A DNA stretch of 13,112 bases from Brachionus plicatilis (taxonomy: Eukaryota > Rotifera > Eurotatoria > Ploima > Brachionidae). Shown piece after piece: positions 7,301 through 13,112 of the stretch. Location: positions 103,454 through 116,565 of the forward strand of contig QEOQ01000316.1 in the NCBI GenBank assembly GCA_010279815.1, in the 5' to 3' direction. The position numbers and the translations under genes were made by a program. Below the pieces are notes generated by a model. The model was not told the origin of the DNA. It worked only from the letters and a program-made list of their open reading frames with translations, and did no database searches. Position 1 is the stretch's first letter. Every line of letters begins with the position of its first letter.

Positions 7301-9918
7301 AGGATATGTTGAAAAGACTTGGAAGTTTACTCAAGCGAATTTATGGAAAAAATGAGACACTAAATAAATGAATTCACTTTTTTTGAATTTTTTTTAGTAA
7401 AGAAAAAAATTCGTCGACAACCTTAAGTATTTATATAAGTGATTATAGCTTGATGAAGATTACTATTATTAATGAAATTTATTAATATTTCATTTTATGT
7501 AATTACAAGTTTGTGCAAAGAATAAGGCAACAAGAGAAGAGAACATACAAAATGAGAAAAAATTCAATTAATTTTTCAATTAAATAGGAAGCTTGCAACA
7601 ACAACAAAATTGAATTCTAATTTTGTTGGAGGGGATTTGAAATCCTTTTAGTAATTATGACACGATCTTGTCAGAATTATCTCGCTTTTGTGCTCATTTT
7701 AAATGCTTTTTAATTTTTGGAGCCAAAAAAGGTGAAAAAGCTTACAGAATGATCATATCCGCACACCCATGAGGATTAATATACTAATTAATTTCCTTCT
7801 TTTACTGGTTAATTAATTAAATTATTTTGGCTTGAAACTCATATTCCTAATCAAGTAAAATGGGCCTTATCAGTGCAGAAAGTGTCTCATTTTTTAAATA
7901 ATTAGCAACAAAATTTTAAAAATCCAAAACTGATTTCTTTTTGTTCAATTATTTGTCTCTTTAACTTTATTTGACCAAAAAAGTATTTACAAGTGGATTA
8001 AAGCCGCTTGACTGCCCTGGAGTCAAACTTCAAAATTACTTTTGAAGTTTGAATAAAATAAAAAAATCTGATTTTGCCAAGAACAATCAAAAAATAAATA
8101 AAGAAATTTTCTAGACAAAAAATTTGTAATTAATAAAATTTTTGAATATTAAAAAAAATTCTATTAAATTTTTTTCAATTAGATCAATAGAATAATAAGA
8201 AAATAGATTAACAAAAAAAAATTAAAAAATAGGATTCATTGCTTGAGGAAGACTACAAATCTATTAATAGTTATTAAAATATTTCGTAAATGGAATAATT
8301 GTTTTCATAGACGACAGAATTAAGCTTTAAATCTTTTTTTTTATTTCTCAATAAATTTCCTTATATTTTGAGTAGATTTTTATATTTTTCTCCAATATAA
8401 AAAGATATTCGATATTAGATTTTTGTAATCTATTGATCGTTCATCAATTCTAGAATAAAAATAGAAATTTTTTTGTTTGAATGAACATCCGGTGAAGTGA
8501 ATAAGCCTTGAAGCACCACTTGCATTTAAGCATCCCTAAAATTTATTAATATACTTCATTGAAAAGCCAGTTATACTAGATAGTTTCACAATTTTGAGAA
8601 GCTTGACTTAGCATTTTAAAGAATCTCTGAAGTTGATTTAAATTAAGTGCTACTTGAATCGATATTTTATATTAATATATATATTAAAAGAAATTAAAAG
8701 ATCTATTATACAAATTGATTTTTTCAATTAAATGGTCACTTTAAATTAAAAAAATCAAACAGGAAAAAAAAATCTTTTATTTATAGATGAAAGAAACTTT
8801 AAAATAAATTGATCAACAAAAATATTGATAAAATTTAGCATATATTTTAAAATATGCCAGATACTAAAATTAAAAATAAAATTATATAATTTGAAATGAT
8901 CTGACAAAATGAGAGCTTAGAATAATTTTTGAGACAAAAATTGCAAAAAAAAAATTAAAACAAAAATTGCTTTTTTCAAGTTTTAAAAATCAATTTCACA
9001 TAGCCAATATTTTATGTGAAGAGTTTTTCTATTTTAAATGCATTAAAAAAAAAAAACTTACTTTCACTTGAGATATCGCATAGCGATCCGACCAATTTAC
9101 GCTGAACATCCGAGTTTTGTTCTATAATTTCTGAACATTTATAGTAGTTTGTCAAATTTGAGCTGTACTTAAATAAAAGAATAATATAGTATTGATGCAT
9201 CAATCAATTTAAAGCTAAACTAGCATGCTTCTAAAACTCAAAGCTTCAAAAAATATTTTCATCAAATTTAAAAAATTTAGAAATAAAAATTTCTAGTAAA
9301 ATTTTTTAGTCTGTGAAATCAGGACAAAAGAGCTGAACAAAATGATAAAAATTTTTTTATGAATTATGTGAATCCAACATGGTGCAGTATTCATAGTTGC
9401 ATTATTAACCAAATTCTGGCAAAATTCTAGAGATAAAATTTCAGTTTGCATTTTGCATTTTGCATACCATTAGCAGATTTTAAATTTTTTAAAATTTTTA
9501 TCATTTTTTGTTCTTATGTGCTGAATTTGACAAAATCAAATTTCAAGATATCATATGCCATTTATCTCAATTACTTCCCAGTGTCTTCTTAATTTCAAAA
9601 GTGTCCAAAAATGTGCCAAAAACAAAGCATCCTTTAAAATGAAATTTTCGAAATAAATTCTATCCTGGTTCATTTTTGAACTGGATTTTTACTTTACTCA
9701 GTTTTATTTATACACAAGTACCTTTTCATGCTACATTTATTGTCATGAGGTTCAGAAACAGAAACAGAGAGAGAGTAGCATGCAAATTTTATAAAAATAA
9801 AAATAAAAATAAAAACAAATTAACTTACGTTGTAATTGTCGTAGAGATTTTCTAGCTTTCTTTGCATGGAAGGAATTTCTTGTGAGTCTATCAATCGACC
9901 AATGCCATATCGTGCCAT
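934..9918 (-). CDS. SPATA18: Mitochondria-eating protein (Mieap/SPATA18) homologue, six exons, 525 aa
   Basis: The CDS joins 9918-9829, 9167-9062, 5790-5523, 3106-3011, 2958-2346 and 1338-934 on the minus strand. Intron phases are 0, 1, 2, 2 and 0, donors are GTAAGT, GTAAGT, GTTAGT, GTAATT and GTAATT, and every acceptor is AG. The family assignment rests on the C-terminal half: NRNMDLYD (about 378-385), NPKICLP (400-406), DETKYRRTYDSEYSAPLV (447-464), a WPCLM segment (469-473) and KGEVCTKRGA (481-490). I recognise these as the conserved Mieap C-terminal domain. In vertebrates Mieap is a p53-inducible factor in mitochondrial quality control that acts at mitochondria and associates with cardiolipin; applying that role here is inference. 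Order: N-terminal region 1-66, Tyr-rich/poly-Ala insert 67-106, coiled coil about 107-240, Arg/Ser/Pro linker 241-290, C-terminal domain about 295-490, basic Ser-rich tail 491-525. The start ATG has A at -3 and G at +4. Exon boundaries are predicted, not transcript-proven. Confidence 0.93.
1339..2345 (-). other. Intron 5 of the SPATA18 homologue (1007 bp)
   Basis: The GTAATT donor and TTTATTTACAG acceptor are phase 0. The content is almost pure A/T runs. I see no exon-like island, long inverted repeat or RNA gene. Confidence 0.8.
2346..2958 (-). CDS. SPATA18: SPATA18 homologue exon 5: end of coiled coil, Arg/Ser/Pro linker, first half of Mieap C-terminal domain (residues 188-391)
   Basis: The 613-bp exon is the longest. 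It enters in phase 2 after the acceptor GATAACTAG and ends in phase 0 at GTAATT (2345-2340). It encodes the last coiled-coil part (about 188-240, with ARQLEREICDLKDEIRRV), then an Arg/Ser/Pro/Cys linker with repeated Ser-Pro steps (241-290), then the start of the conserved domain. That start contains a helix with ERLNAMDTLRNF, then RIIFASVQEAFSVAKRNF and NYINRNMDLYD. Vertebrate SPATA18 has the same order: coiled coil, RS/SP-rich linker, and a helix with the RII-x-A-x-VEAF pattern. Confidence 0.9.
2959..3010 (-). other. Intron 4 of the SPATA18 homologue (52 bp)
   Basis: This is a minimal intron with donor GTAATT and acceptor AACTAG. The 3' end lacks a pyrimidine tract, but a TCTAAT string about 15 bases before the acceptor could serve as branch site. 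The closer AG at TTTAG would leave an intron of about 20 bases and a frame that stops, so the second AG is chosen. Confidence 0.75.
3011..3106 (-). CDS. SPATA18: SPATA18 homologue exon 4: coiled-coil segment (residues 155-187)
   Basis: The 96-bp exon follows the acceptor GGTCTTCTTTTAG, starts with a G that completes Lys155, and ends in phase 2 at GTAATT (3010-3005). The peptide is a continuous amphipathic helix (LNETKDELINERARSASRSL, then an Ala/Leu/Lys stretch) that continues the coiled coil of exons 3 and 5. Without splicing, translation stops at once (GCA AAG TAA), so removal of the very short intron 4 is required. Confidence 0.83.
3418..3584. mobile_element. Short terminal-inverted-repeat element (MITE-like), family 2 copy a
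   Basis: The ends carry an inverted repeat of about 20 bases: the left begins TTCTGTGAATG and the right ends CATTCACAGAA, with homology continuing inward as a TAGCATGATG-like stretch and outward as ATTAG/TTAAT. Its right half in reverse complement matches 9363-9425, including the TGTGAAT, CAACRTGGTGCA and TTGCAT blocks. No protein is encoded. This suggests a non-autonomous DNA transposon, partly decayed. The target duplication is unclear. Confidence 0.5.
3771..4016. mobile_element. Decayed inverted-repeat element, family 1 relative
   Basis: Arms of about 54 bases (3783-3835 and 3954-4007) are inverted copies with a few mismatches and a 2-base indel. Both contain TCAAATTTCATTTT and CAAATTTGATCA blocks. 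The right terminus (TTTGCCAAATTAA) and an internal ATTTGGTTGCCCA match the fold-back element at 4521-4877, so the two are probably related. TTAA flanks both sides (3767-3770 and 4017-4020). The left terminus is degraded, so the boundaries are approximate. Confidence 0.45.
4133..4267. other. GC-richer exon-like island in intron 3 with splice signals on both strands
   Basis: On the plus strand a long pyrimidine tract ending ATGCAG (4156) precedes 111 bases that end AGACAG before GTTTCA (4268). One frame reads LERKQLTERLDQAYKYPPEK but is broken by two TGA codons, and the other frames also stop. On the minus strand TTTTTGTCTTTTTTCAG precedes an exon start at 4223. Read in the phase of exon 3, it stays open for 29 more codons to TAA (4135-4133), which overlaps AATAAA hexamers at 4139-4144 and 4132-4137. 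It could be an alternative last exon of the SPATA18 homologue, an antisense exon, or a decayed inserted coding fragment. Confidence 0.3.
4521..4877. mobile_element. 357-bp fold-back MITE with 155-bp inverted arms
   Basis: The left arm 4521-4675 and right arm 4723-4877 are inverted copies over 155 bases with no indels and, by hand count, six mismatches (about 96% identity). They surround a 47-bp AT-rich centre. The ends read TTGGCAATGT and ACATTGCCAA. A direct ATTAA flanks both sides (4516-4520 and 4878-4882), as expected for a target-site duplication; a TTAA target is also compatible. There is no transposase, so any movement would have depended on another element. The symmetry makes short open frames on both strands that are not genes. 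Confidence 0.8.
4940..4989. repeat. 50-bp near-perfect palindrome
   Basis: Two 25-base arms meet without a spacer at 4964/4965 and pair except at two positions (4945/4984 and 4958/4971). The right arm overlaps the tandem duplication at 4973-5008. Confidence 0.75.
4973..5008. repeat. Tandem perfect duplication of an 18-mer
   Basis: AACAAAAAGACCTTAAAT occurs twice, head to tail (4973-4990 and 4991-5008), with no mismatch. The first copy is part of the right arm of the palindrome, so the duplication probably came after the palindrome. Confidence 0.85.
5523..5790 (-). CDS. SPATA18: SPATA18 homologue exon 3: Tyr-rich and poly-Ala insert plus start of coiled coil (residues 67-154)
   Basis: The 268-bp exon follows a strong acceptor (ATTTTTGTTTCAG) and leaves in phase 2 at GTTAGT (5522-5517). 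It encodes a Tyr/Pro-rich run (about 75-92, alternating Tyr with Pro, Arg and Ser) and then a run of seven alanines with flanking Ser/Ala (93-106). After these comes a charged helix-forming stretch rich in Glu, Leu, Lys and Arg (107-154) that begins the coiled coil. The Tyr/Ala part has no counterpart I recall in vertebrate SPATA18. The alanine codons are mixed (GCT, GCA, GCC), so this is selected protein sequence or an old expansion rather than a fresh triplet slippage. Confidence 0.85.
5909..6015. repeat. Imperfect hairpin of about 107 bp in intron 2
   Basis: Arms 5909-5938 and 5988-6015 pair as UUUAC, then AGA, then a nine-pair AGCUGAUAU core, then UGGUG, separated by small mismatches and one asymmetric internal loop. 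The loop contains a further short CUUGU/ACAAG stem. The structure resembles either a short TIR element or a small-RNA precursor; the sequence alone cannot decide. Confidence 0.5.
7051..7139 (-). other. Candidate cryptic or poison exon inside intron 2
   Basis: In the sense direction of the SPATA18 homologue, an excellent acceptor (TTTTTAATTTCTCTTCCAG) and a perfect GTAAGT donor (7050-7045) flank 89 bases that are partly richer in GC than the intron. Entering in the phase of exon 2 (phase 1), the frame stays open for 14 codons and then meets TAG; the other two frames also stop. Its 89-base length is not a multiple of three. Inclusion would truncate the protein after about 79 residues, so it would act as a poison exon if real. 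There is no transcript evidence. Confidence 0.35.
8024..8051. repeat. Perfect 12-bp hairpin with 4-base loop
   Basis: CAAACTTCAAAA (8024-8035) and TTTTGAAGTTTG (8040-8051) are perfect complements around the loop TTAC, within intron 2. No U-run or partner gene gives it an obvious role. Confidence 0.6.
9062..9167 (-). CDS. SPATA18: SPATA18 homologue exon 2 (residues 31-66)
   Basis: The 106-bp exon enters in phase 0 after TTATTTAAG and leaves in phase 1 at GTAAGT (9061-9056). The peptide contains SNLTNYYKCSEIIEQN then VQRKLVGSL. Its pattern matches the vertebrate segment in which an Asn-Leu start is followed by a glutamate/isoleucine helix and a Val-Gln-x-x-Leu motif. The reading frame is open upstream into the intron, so the boundary is set by the AG acceptor and by phase agreement with exon 1. 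The split codon A/GT gives Ser66 when joined to exon 3. Confidence 0.85.
9335..9513. mobile_element. Decayed inverted-repeat element, family 2 copy b
   Basis: Outer arms 9335-9355 and 9491-9513 pair (GAACAAAATGATAAAAATTT against its complement, with two extra T). The interior matches the element at 3418-3584 in reverse complement near its left side (9363-9425), and forward near its right side through ATACCATTAGCAGA (about 9467-9480). It also holds three copies of a GCATTTT-like unit. It is probably a diverged copy of the same family in intron 1. Confidence 0.45.
9792..9815. repeat. Microsatellite (TAAAAA)4 beside the exon 1 donor
   Basis: Four perfect hexamers end 7 bases short of the intron 1 donor. 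In the sense (minus) direction they read as a T-rich (TTTTTA)4 tract just inside the intron. Confidence 0.8.
9829..9918 (-). CDS. SPATA18: SPATA18 homologue exon 1 (residues 1-30)
   Basis: The 90-bp first coding exon starts at ATG 9918-9916 in a good animal initiation context (AAAG ATG G) and ends in phase 0 at a textbook GTAAGT donor (9828-9823). It encodes a basic N-terminus (MARYGIGRL) followed by an amphipathic stretch ending KLENLYDNYN. This corresponds to the vertebrate N-terminal helix that ends in a similar Tyr-Asn pair. No ATG occurs in the 145 bases upstream of this start on the sense strand, which supports it as the initiator. Confidence 0.85.
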
Positions 9919-9970
9919 CTTTGGTTGTTCTGAGAGGAATTTATTTAGATTCACTTTATCTAAAGCTTAT

Positions 9971-9976
9971 TTTATA
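9971..9976 (-). promoter_or_regulatory. Candidate TATA box (TATAAA), proximal
   Basis: TATAAA lies on the minus strand about 53 bases upstream of the start codon, inside a short palindrome. Initiation about 30 bases downstream would give a leader under 30 bases. It is an alternative to the distal box at 10087-10094. Confidence 0.22.
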
Positions 9977-10086
9977 AAATTTTCAAACAAATGCCAACTC
10001 TTTTTGAAAATGCGCTGACCAGAAGTTTCTGATTGAGAAATTTTTTTTCAAAAAAAACAATGCTAAATTCTTGCTCGAATTAAGCT

Positions 10087-10094
10087 TATTTATA
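10087..10094 (-). promoter_or_regulatory. Candidate TATA box (TATAAATA), distal
   Basis: TATAAATA reads on the minus strand about 170 bases upstream of the SPATA18 start codon. Initiation about 30 bases downstream (near 10064) would give a leader of about 145 bases with no upstream ATG, which is uncommon by chance in this sequence. AT-rich DNA produces many TATA-like strings, so this is a candidate only. Confidence 0.35.
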
Positions 10095-12662
10095 CATAAA
10101 GGCTCCCTATTGAGCAAACATACTTAAAGCTTTCACTTATAATTAAAACATTAAAAACATTAATAAAAAAAAATTTAAATTTAAAAAAATTTCATAACAA
10201 ATGGTTATGCAATCCGCTTGAATACAACTCTTTGTTGCATTTGATTTTCTCCATCTACCAAATGGTTTCCTCGCGGCTAAACTCGATTTAAATATTGTAA
10301 ACAAAAATGTTACAAGCTATTTAGAATTCGAATTTTGCCAAATTTTACAATCAAATTAGCACAAAACTCGTACAAAAGAAATTGCAGCACACTTATTCAA
10401 GTATTTTGTATGTGATTTCTTAGTTACTTGGGATGTTTTCACTTTTTGTTTTACAACAATTTACCGATTGCGCAAAGCCAAGATTTAATGTATCATTTGC
10501 TAAAACTTTTGTACAATTTTCAACTTGGTAACAAGTTTCTAAGAATTTGCTTTTTTTTCAAACTTTTTTCTAACAAATTTACTATAATCTTAATTTAGCT
10601 GGCTTTTTATAATTTTTACGATAAAATGTTTCTCTTGACAAACATTATACTTTAATGATTTAATCAGCTTTAGGCAAATAAGCTATTTGTTTCAAATCAA
10701 AAGCCTAGAAACAAAGTTTTTGAGTATTTTTAGAGCTTTTGAATCTTATAGCTTGGCAAATTTTAACTTTTACACATTTACATTTAAGAGTAACTTAAAC
10801 TAACAATTAATTTTTCATCAATAACTTTTTCCAGCTTATAATTTACATTAGTTACCAGTGGCACACACACGCACTACTTTACTATAGTTACAATTTAAGC
10901 ATAACTTAATTAAAAGCTAATTTCTTATGTAATTTTGATTGTTGATGTTTGATGTTGACTCTTTAAATTAAATAAATATTGCACAACACTTCGTGGCTAT
11001 CACGAAACCATTTTGACAAAACAAAAGTTTTATAAAAGTCTGGAAATTGTTTTCCTATTAAGTCCCAGTATGATGAAATATGGAATTTTTTTTCAATTTT
11101 ACTATATTCCCAAAAATTTGCTAGAAAAAAAATATTTGCGCCAGAATTTTTTAAATATTTGAAAATGTTATATCAAATATTGAAAAAATTGATCCGTGCA
11201 CTAATGTCTTTTATTCCTTCTTTAGTTGGTATAAAGAAAATTTTGATGCTGATAGAATTAGCTCTAAGAGTTGTTTGTGCCTAATTTATATGATTTTCGA
11301 TTAGGCTTAATAATTCCAAAAAATGCTTCACTACCAAAGCGTCACCTGAAGTTTGTTTTAGCATATAATTTCATCAAAATAGCGAAAAACTCTAAAAAAA
11401 CTGAAAATCATGAAAATAAACAAGACATTCATTTTTACTTTCAAAACCTAATTATTAGCCATATAAAAAAATGTTTTTTTAAAGGATAAATAATTAAGTT
11501 AACTGTTAGAATCACAAATATTTTTTTAATTTTATTTAAATTTTTTCATATTTTAATTTGATTAATTTCATTTTCTTTAATATTAAAAATAGAAATTAAA
11601 TTGAGTGAATCTTACATTTTTCTAAAATGAAATCGACAAAAAAAGTTCAAAAGAGAAAAGCTATTATGCAACGCTTGGTTCCGTGGCATATATTGCTGTT
11701 CTCATGCAAAATTCTAATTAATTTAATTATTTACTTAGCTACGAAATTAAATTCACTTTAAAATTCGCTTTGTTTATCAAATTTATATGAAATTTAGAAC
11801 TCGAGTTAATTCCGTAACAAGAAATAACATTGCTGTCAAAATTTGAAATAAATGAATATAAATAAAGCTTAAGACCCATGTAAAAAAATTTGATTAAATT
11901 AAAAATTTTAATTTTTTTTACTTAAATTTAACTCTAGCGAATTAAATTTATAAATTCAAAGCAATTTCAAATTAATAAAATGTGTAAAAAAAGTAAAAAA
12001 TATTTGTTTTGAAGGAAATATAAAGATTGTCTACGAATGTAGGTTTTCATTATTTCCAAATTTTTTTGTTAACCTTTCTTAAAAACAAAACTTAAATAAA
12101 ATGATTACAAAATTTGAAATAAAATTACAAGATTTGAATATTTTCTGAGAACCATAATGCGAGAAAATACTTTCAATTGTTAAGAAATTTTAAATTATTA
12201 GCTTTAAAATTTAAAATTTTTGAATTTAAAATTTGGATCTGATTTTAATTATGAGAAATAATTACTTCTTTAACTTGGAAGCCCTAGTTTATGTGAAACC
12301 TAGTTAATATTTATGAAAACAAACTGACATATTGAAAATTCTAAAAAAGACAATTTAAAAAAGTTAACGCTATGGAAACACGTAAAATGGTGAATTTAAA
12401 TTTCTCATTCTTTTTTTCATTTAAATTTGGATAACTTCTATCAATATTTGCACAAAAAATTTTCATGTTATTAAGAGTCCTAAAGTTAATTTTTTTTTCA
12501 AATGATTCAAGAAAAAACACTAGAAACCTCAGACATGAAGCCAAAATATATGAAACATAAGCGATCACTACATTAAAAAAAATATTTTTACGATTATTTT
12601 ATAGTTGTGAATAAATATAATTTAATTGTATTTTAAAATAGAAATTTATTTTTGAATTTAAT

Positions 12663-13099
12663 ATGGCAAAAATAAATAGAAATTTTATTTATTTATTAAA
12701 TGGCCGAAAAGTGAATTTATGGGAATATTCCGAGGATTTGTATCCATTTAAGTATTCATACTGGCCGGATTTATGACTGTGATAAATCATGTATTGCGAA
12801 AATTTTAAAGAATTATTAGAAATGATGGCAAAGGAATCATATATTGACTTGTTCAAAGACAATGGCATGGCTTCCCATCAAAAGCTCGTAAAAAAGTTGA
12901 AATTTTATGATTTCTTCGAAAAATGCCGTGACTTGTTCGAATATTTTTGATATGTAGAAAACATCTAGTTGCTCTTAGCAATCATATACCAAATTTTGAA
13001 AAGGTAGCAATTGGTGTTTACAGAATAGTAATTAGAGCCTCTATTGCTTTTAAAAAATTTTTCGTGTTTATTAATTTGATGATTGAAGTTTTTAGCTAA
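12663..13099 (+). pseudogene. Unrecognised decayed or fragmentary coding sequence
   Basis: I do not recognise this. Two pieces lie in one plus-strand frame: an ATG-started 37-codon piece (12663-12776; contains NLWEYSEDLYPFKYSYWPDL) and a 53-codon piece (12789-12950; contains MAKESYIDLFKDNG and KLVKKLKFYDFFEKCRDLF). They are separated only by TGA CTG TGA TAA. From about 12932 another frame is open to TAA at 13097-13099 (contains KHLVALSNHIPNFEKVAIGV). The residue mix, with Trp, Cys, charged residues and Phe/Tyr helices, is more protein-like than the surrounding poly-Lys/Phe/Asn shadow frames. The most likely reading is a decayed mobile-element or gene fragment, or exons of a gene beyond the window edge. 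Confidence 0.3.
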
Positions 13100-13112
13100 A
13101 TCAAAAAAATGG

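Larger units (their letters stand above)
5791..9061 (-). other. Intron 2 of the SPATA18 homologue (3271 bp)
   Basis: Donor GTAAGT and acceptor TTGTTTCAG are phase 1. It holds the imperfect hairpin at 5909-6015, a GC-richer island around 6640-6730, the exon-like segment 7051-7139 and a small perfect hairpin at 8024-8051. The stretches 7150-8000 and 8060-9060 show only AT-rich sequence. Confidence 0.8.
9168..9828 (-). other. Intron 1 of the SPATA18 homologue (661 bp)
   Basis: Donor GTAAGT and acceptor TTATTTAAG are phase 0. It holds the inverted-repeat element 9335-9513, a pyrimidine-rich stretch in the sense direction (about 9752-9777) and a TAAAAA microsatellite next to the donor. Confidence 0.8.
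9919..12662. other. 5' flank of the SPATA18 homologue; no gene seen
   Basis: The first 150 bases or so are probable 5' UTR and core promoter. The rest is AT-rich with many short A/T runs. Only small items stand out: a CACACACACGCAC stretch near 10861, a six-pair hairpin TTCGTG-GCTAT-CACGAA at 10990-11006, and a 44-codon ATG-started frame at 11627-11761 of doubtful reality. No RNA gene was recognised. Confidence 0.5.

Noticed and set aside
7741..7790. Possible tRNA-like stretch with GC-containing blocks
   Set aside because: No acceptor stem, T-loop or anticodon arm can be paired. No tRNA was found anywhere in the window.
11271..11489. 72-codon plus-strand open frame in the 5' flank
   Set aside because: It starts at TTG rather than ATG and its second half is Lys/Asn/Ile/Phe-rich, as expected from AT-rich noncoding DNA. 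The first third looks slightly more protein-like but is too short to support.
12341..12568. 75-codon minus-strand open frame
   Set aside because: Low-complexity composition with no motif and no splice or neighbour support.

Overview
The window is eukaryotic DNA from a very AT-rich animal genome. It contains one confidently recognisable gene, on the minus strand: a six-exon homologue of SPATA18, the mitochondria-eating protein (Mieap). The animal call rests on the protein family, GT-AG introns in consistent phases, and coding exons that are clearly richer in GC than the surrounding A/T homopolymer-rich sequence. The lineage cannot be settled from the sequence. A low-GC invertebrate such as a rotifer or flatworm would fit, but this is only a guess.

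The gene model is start codon 9918-9916, exons 9829-9918, 9062-9167, 5523-5790, 3011-3106, 2346-2958 and 934-1338, stop 936-934. All five junctions are phase-compatible (0, 1, 2, 2, 0). The spliced CDS is 1578 bp and encodes 525 residues, close to the vertebrate protein at about 540. The predicted protein has a short conserved N-terminal region, a Tyr-rich then poly-Ala insert, a coiled coil, an Arg/Ser/Pro linker, the conserved C-terminal Mieap domain and a second Arg/Ser-rich tail. Candidate TATA boxes lie at 10087-10094 and 9971-9976. Candidate poly(A) signals lie at 827-832 and 734-739.

Introns hold most of the extra structure. Intron 3 (3107-5522) carries a nearly perfect 357-bp fold-back element with 155-bp arms and an ATTAA duplication, a decayed relative of it, a second inverted-repeat element at 3418-3584, a 50-bp palindrome joined to a tandem 18-mer, and a GC-richer exon-like island at 4133-4267. 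Intron 2 (5791-9061) carries an unannotated exon-like segment with excellent splice sites that would bring in a premature stop (7051-7139), and an imperfect hairpin at 5909-6015. Intron 1 carries a relative of the 3418-3584 element.

The flanks (1-933 and about 10100-13112) have no convincing gene. The right end (12663-13099) has a stretch that reads as decayed or exon-fragmented coding sequence on the plus strand.
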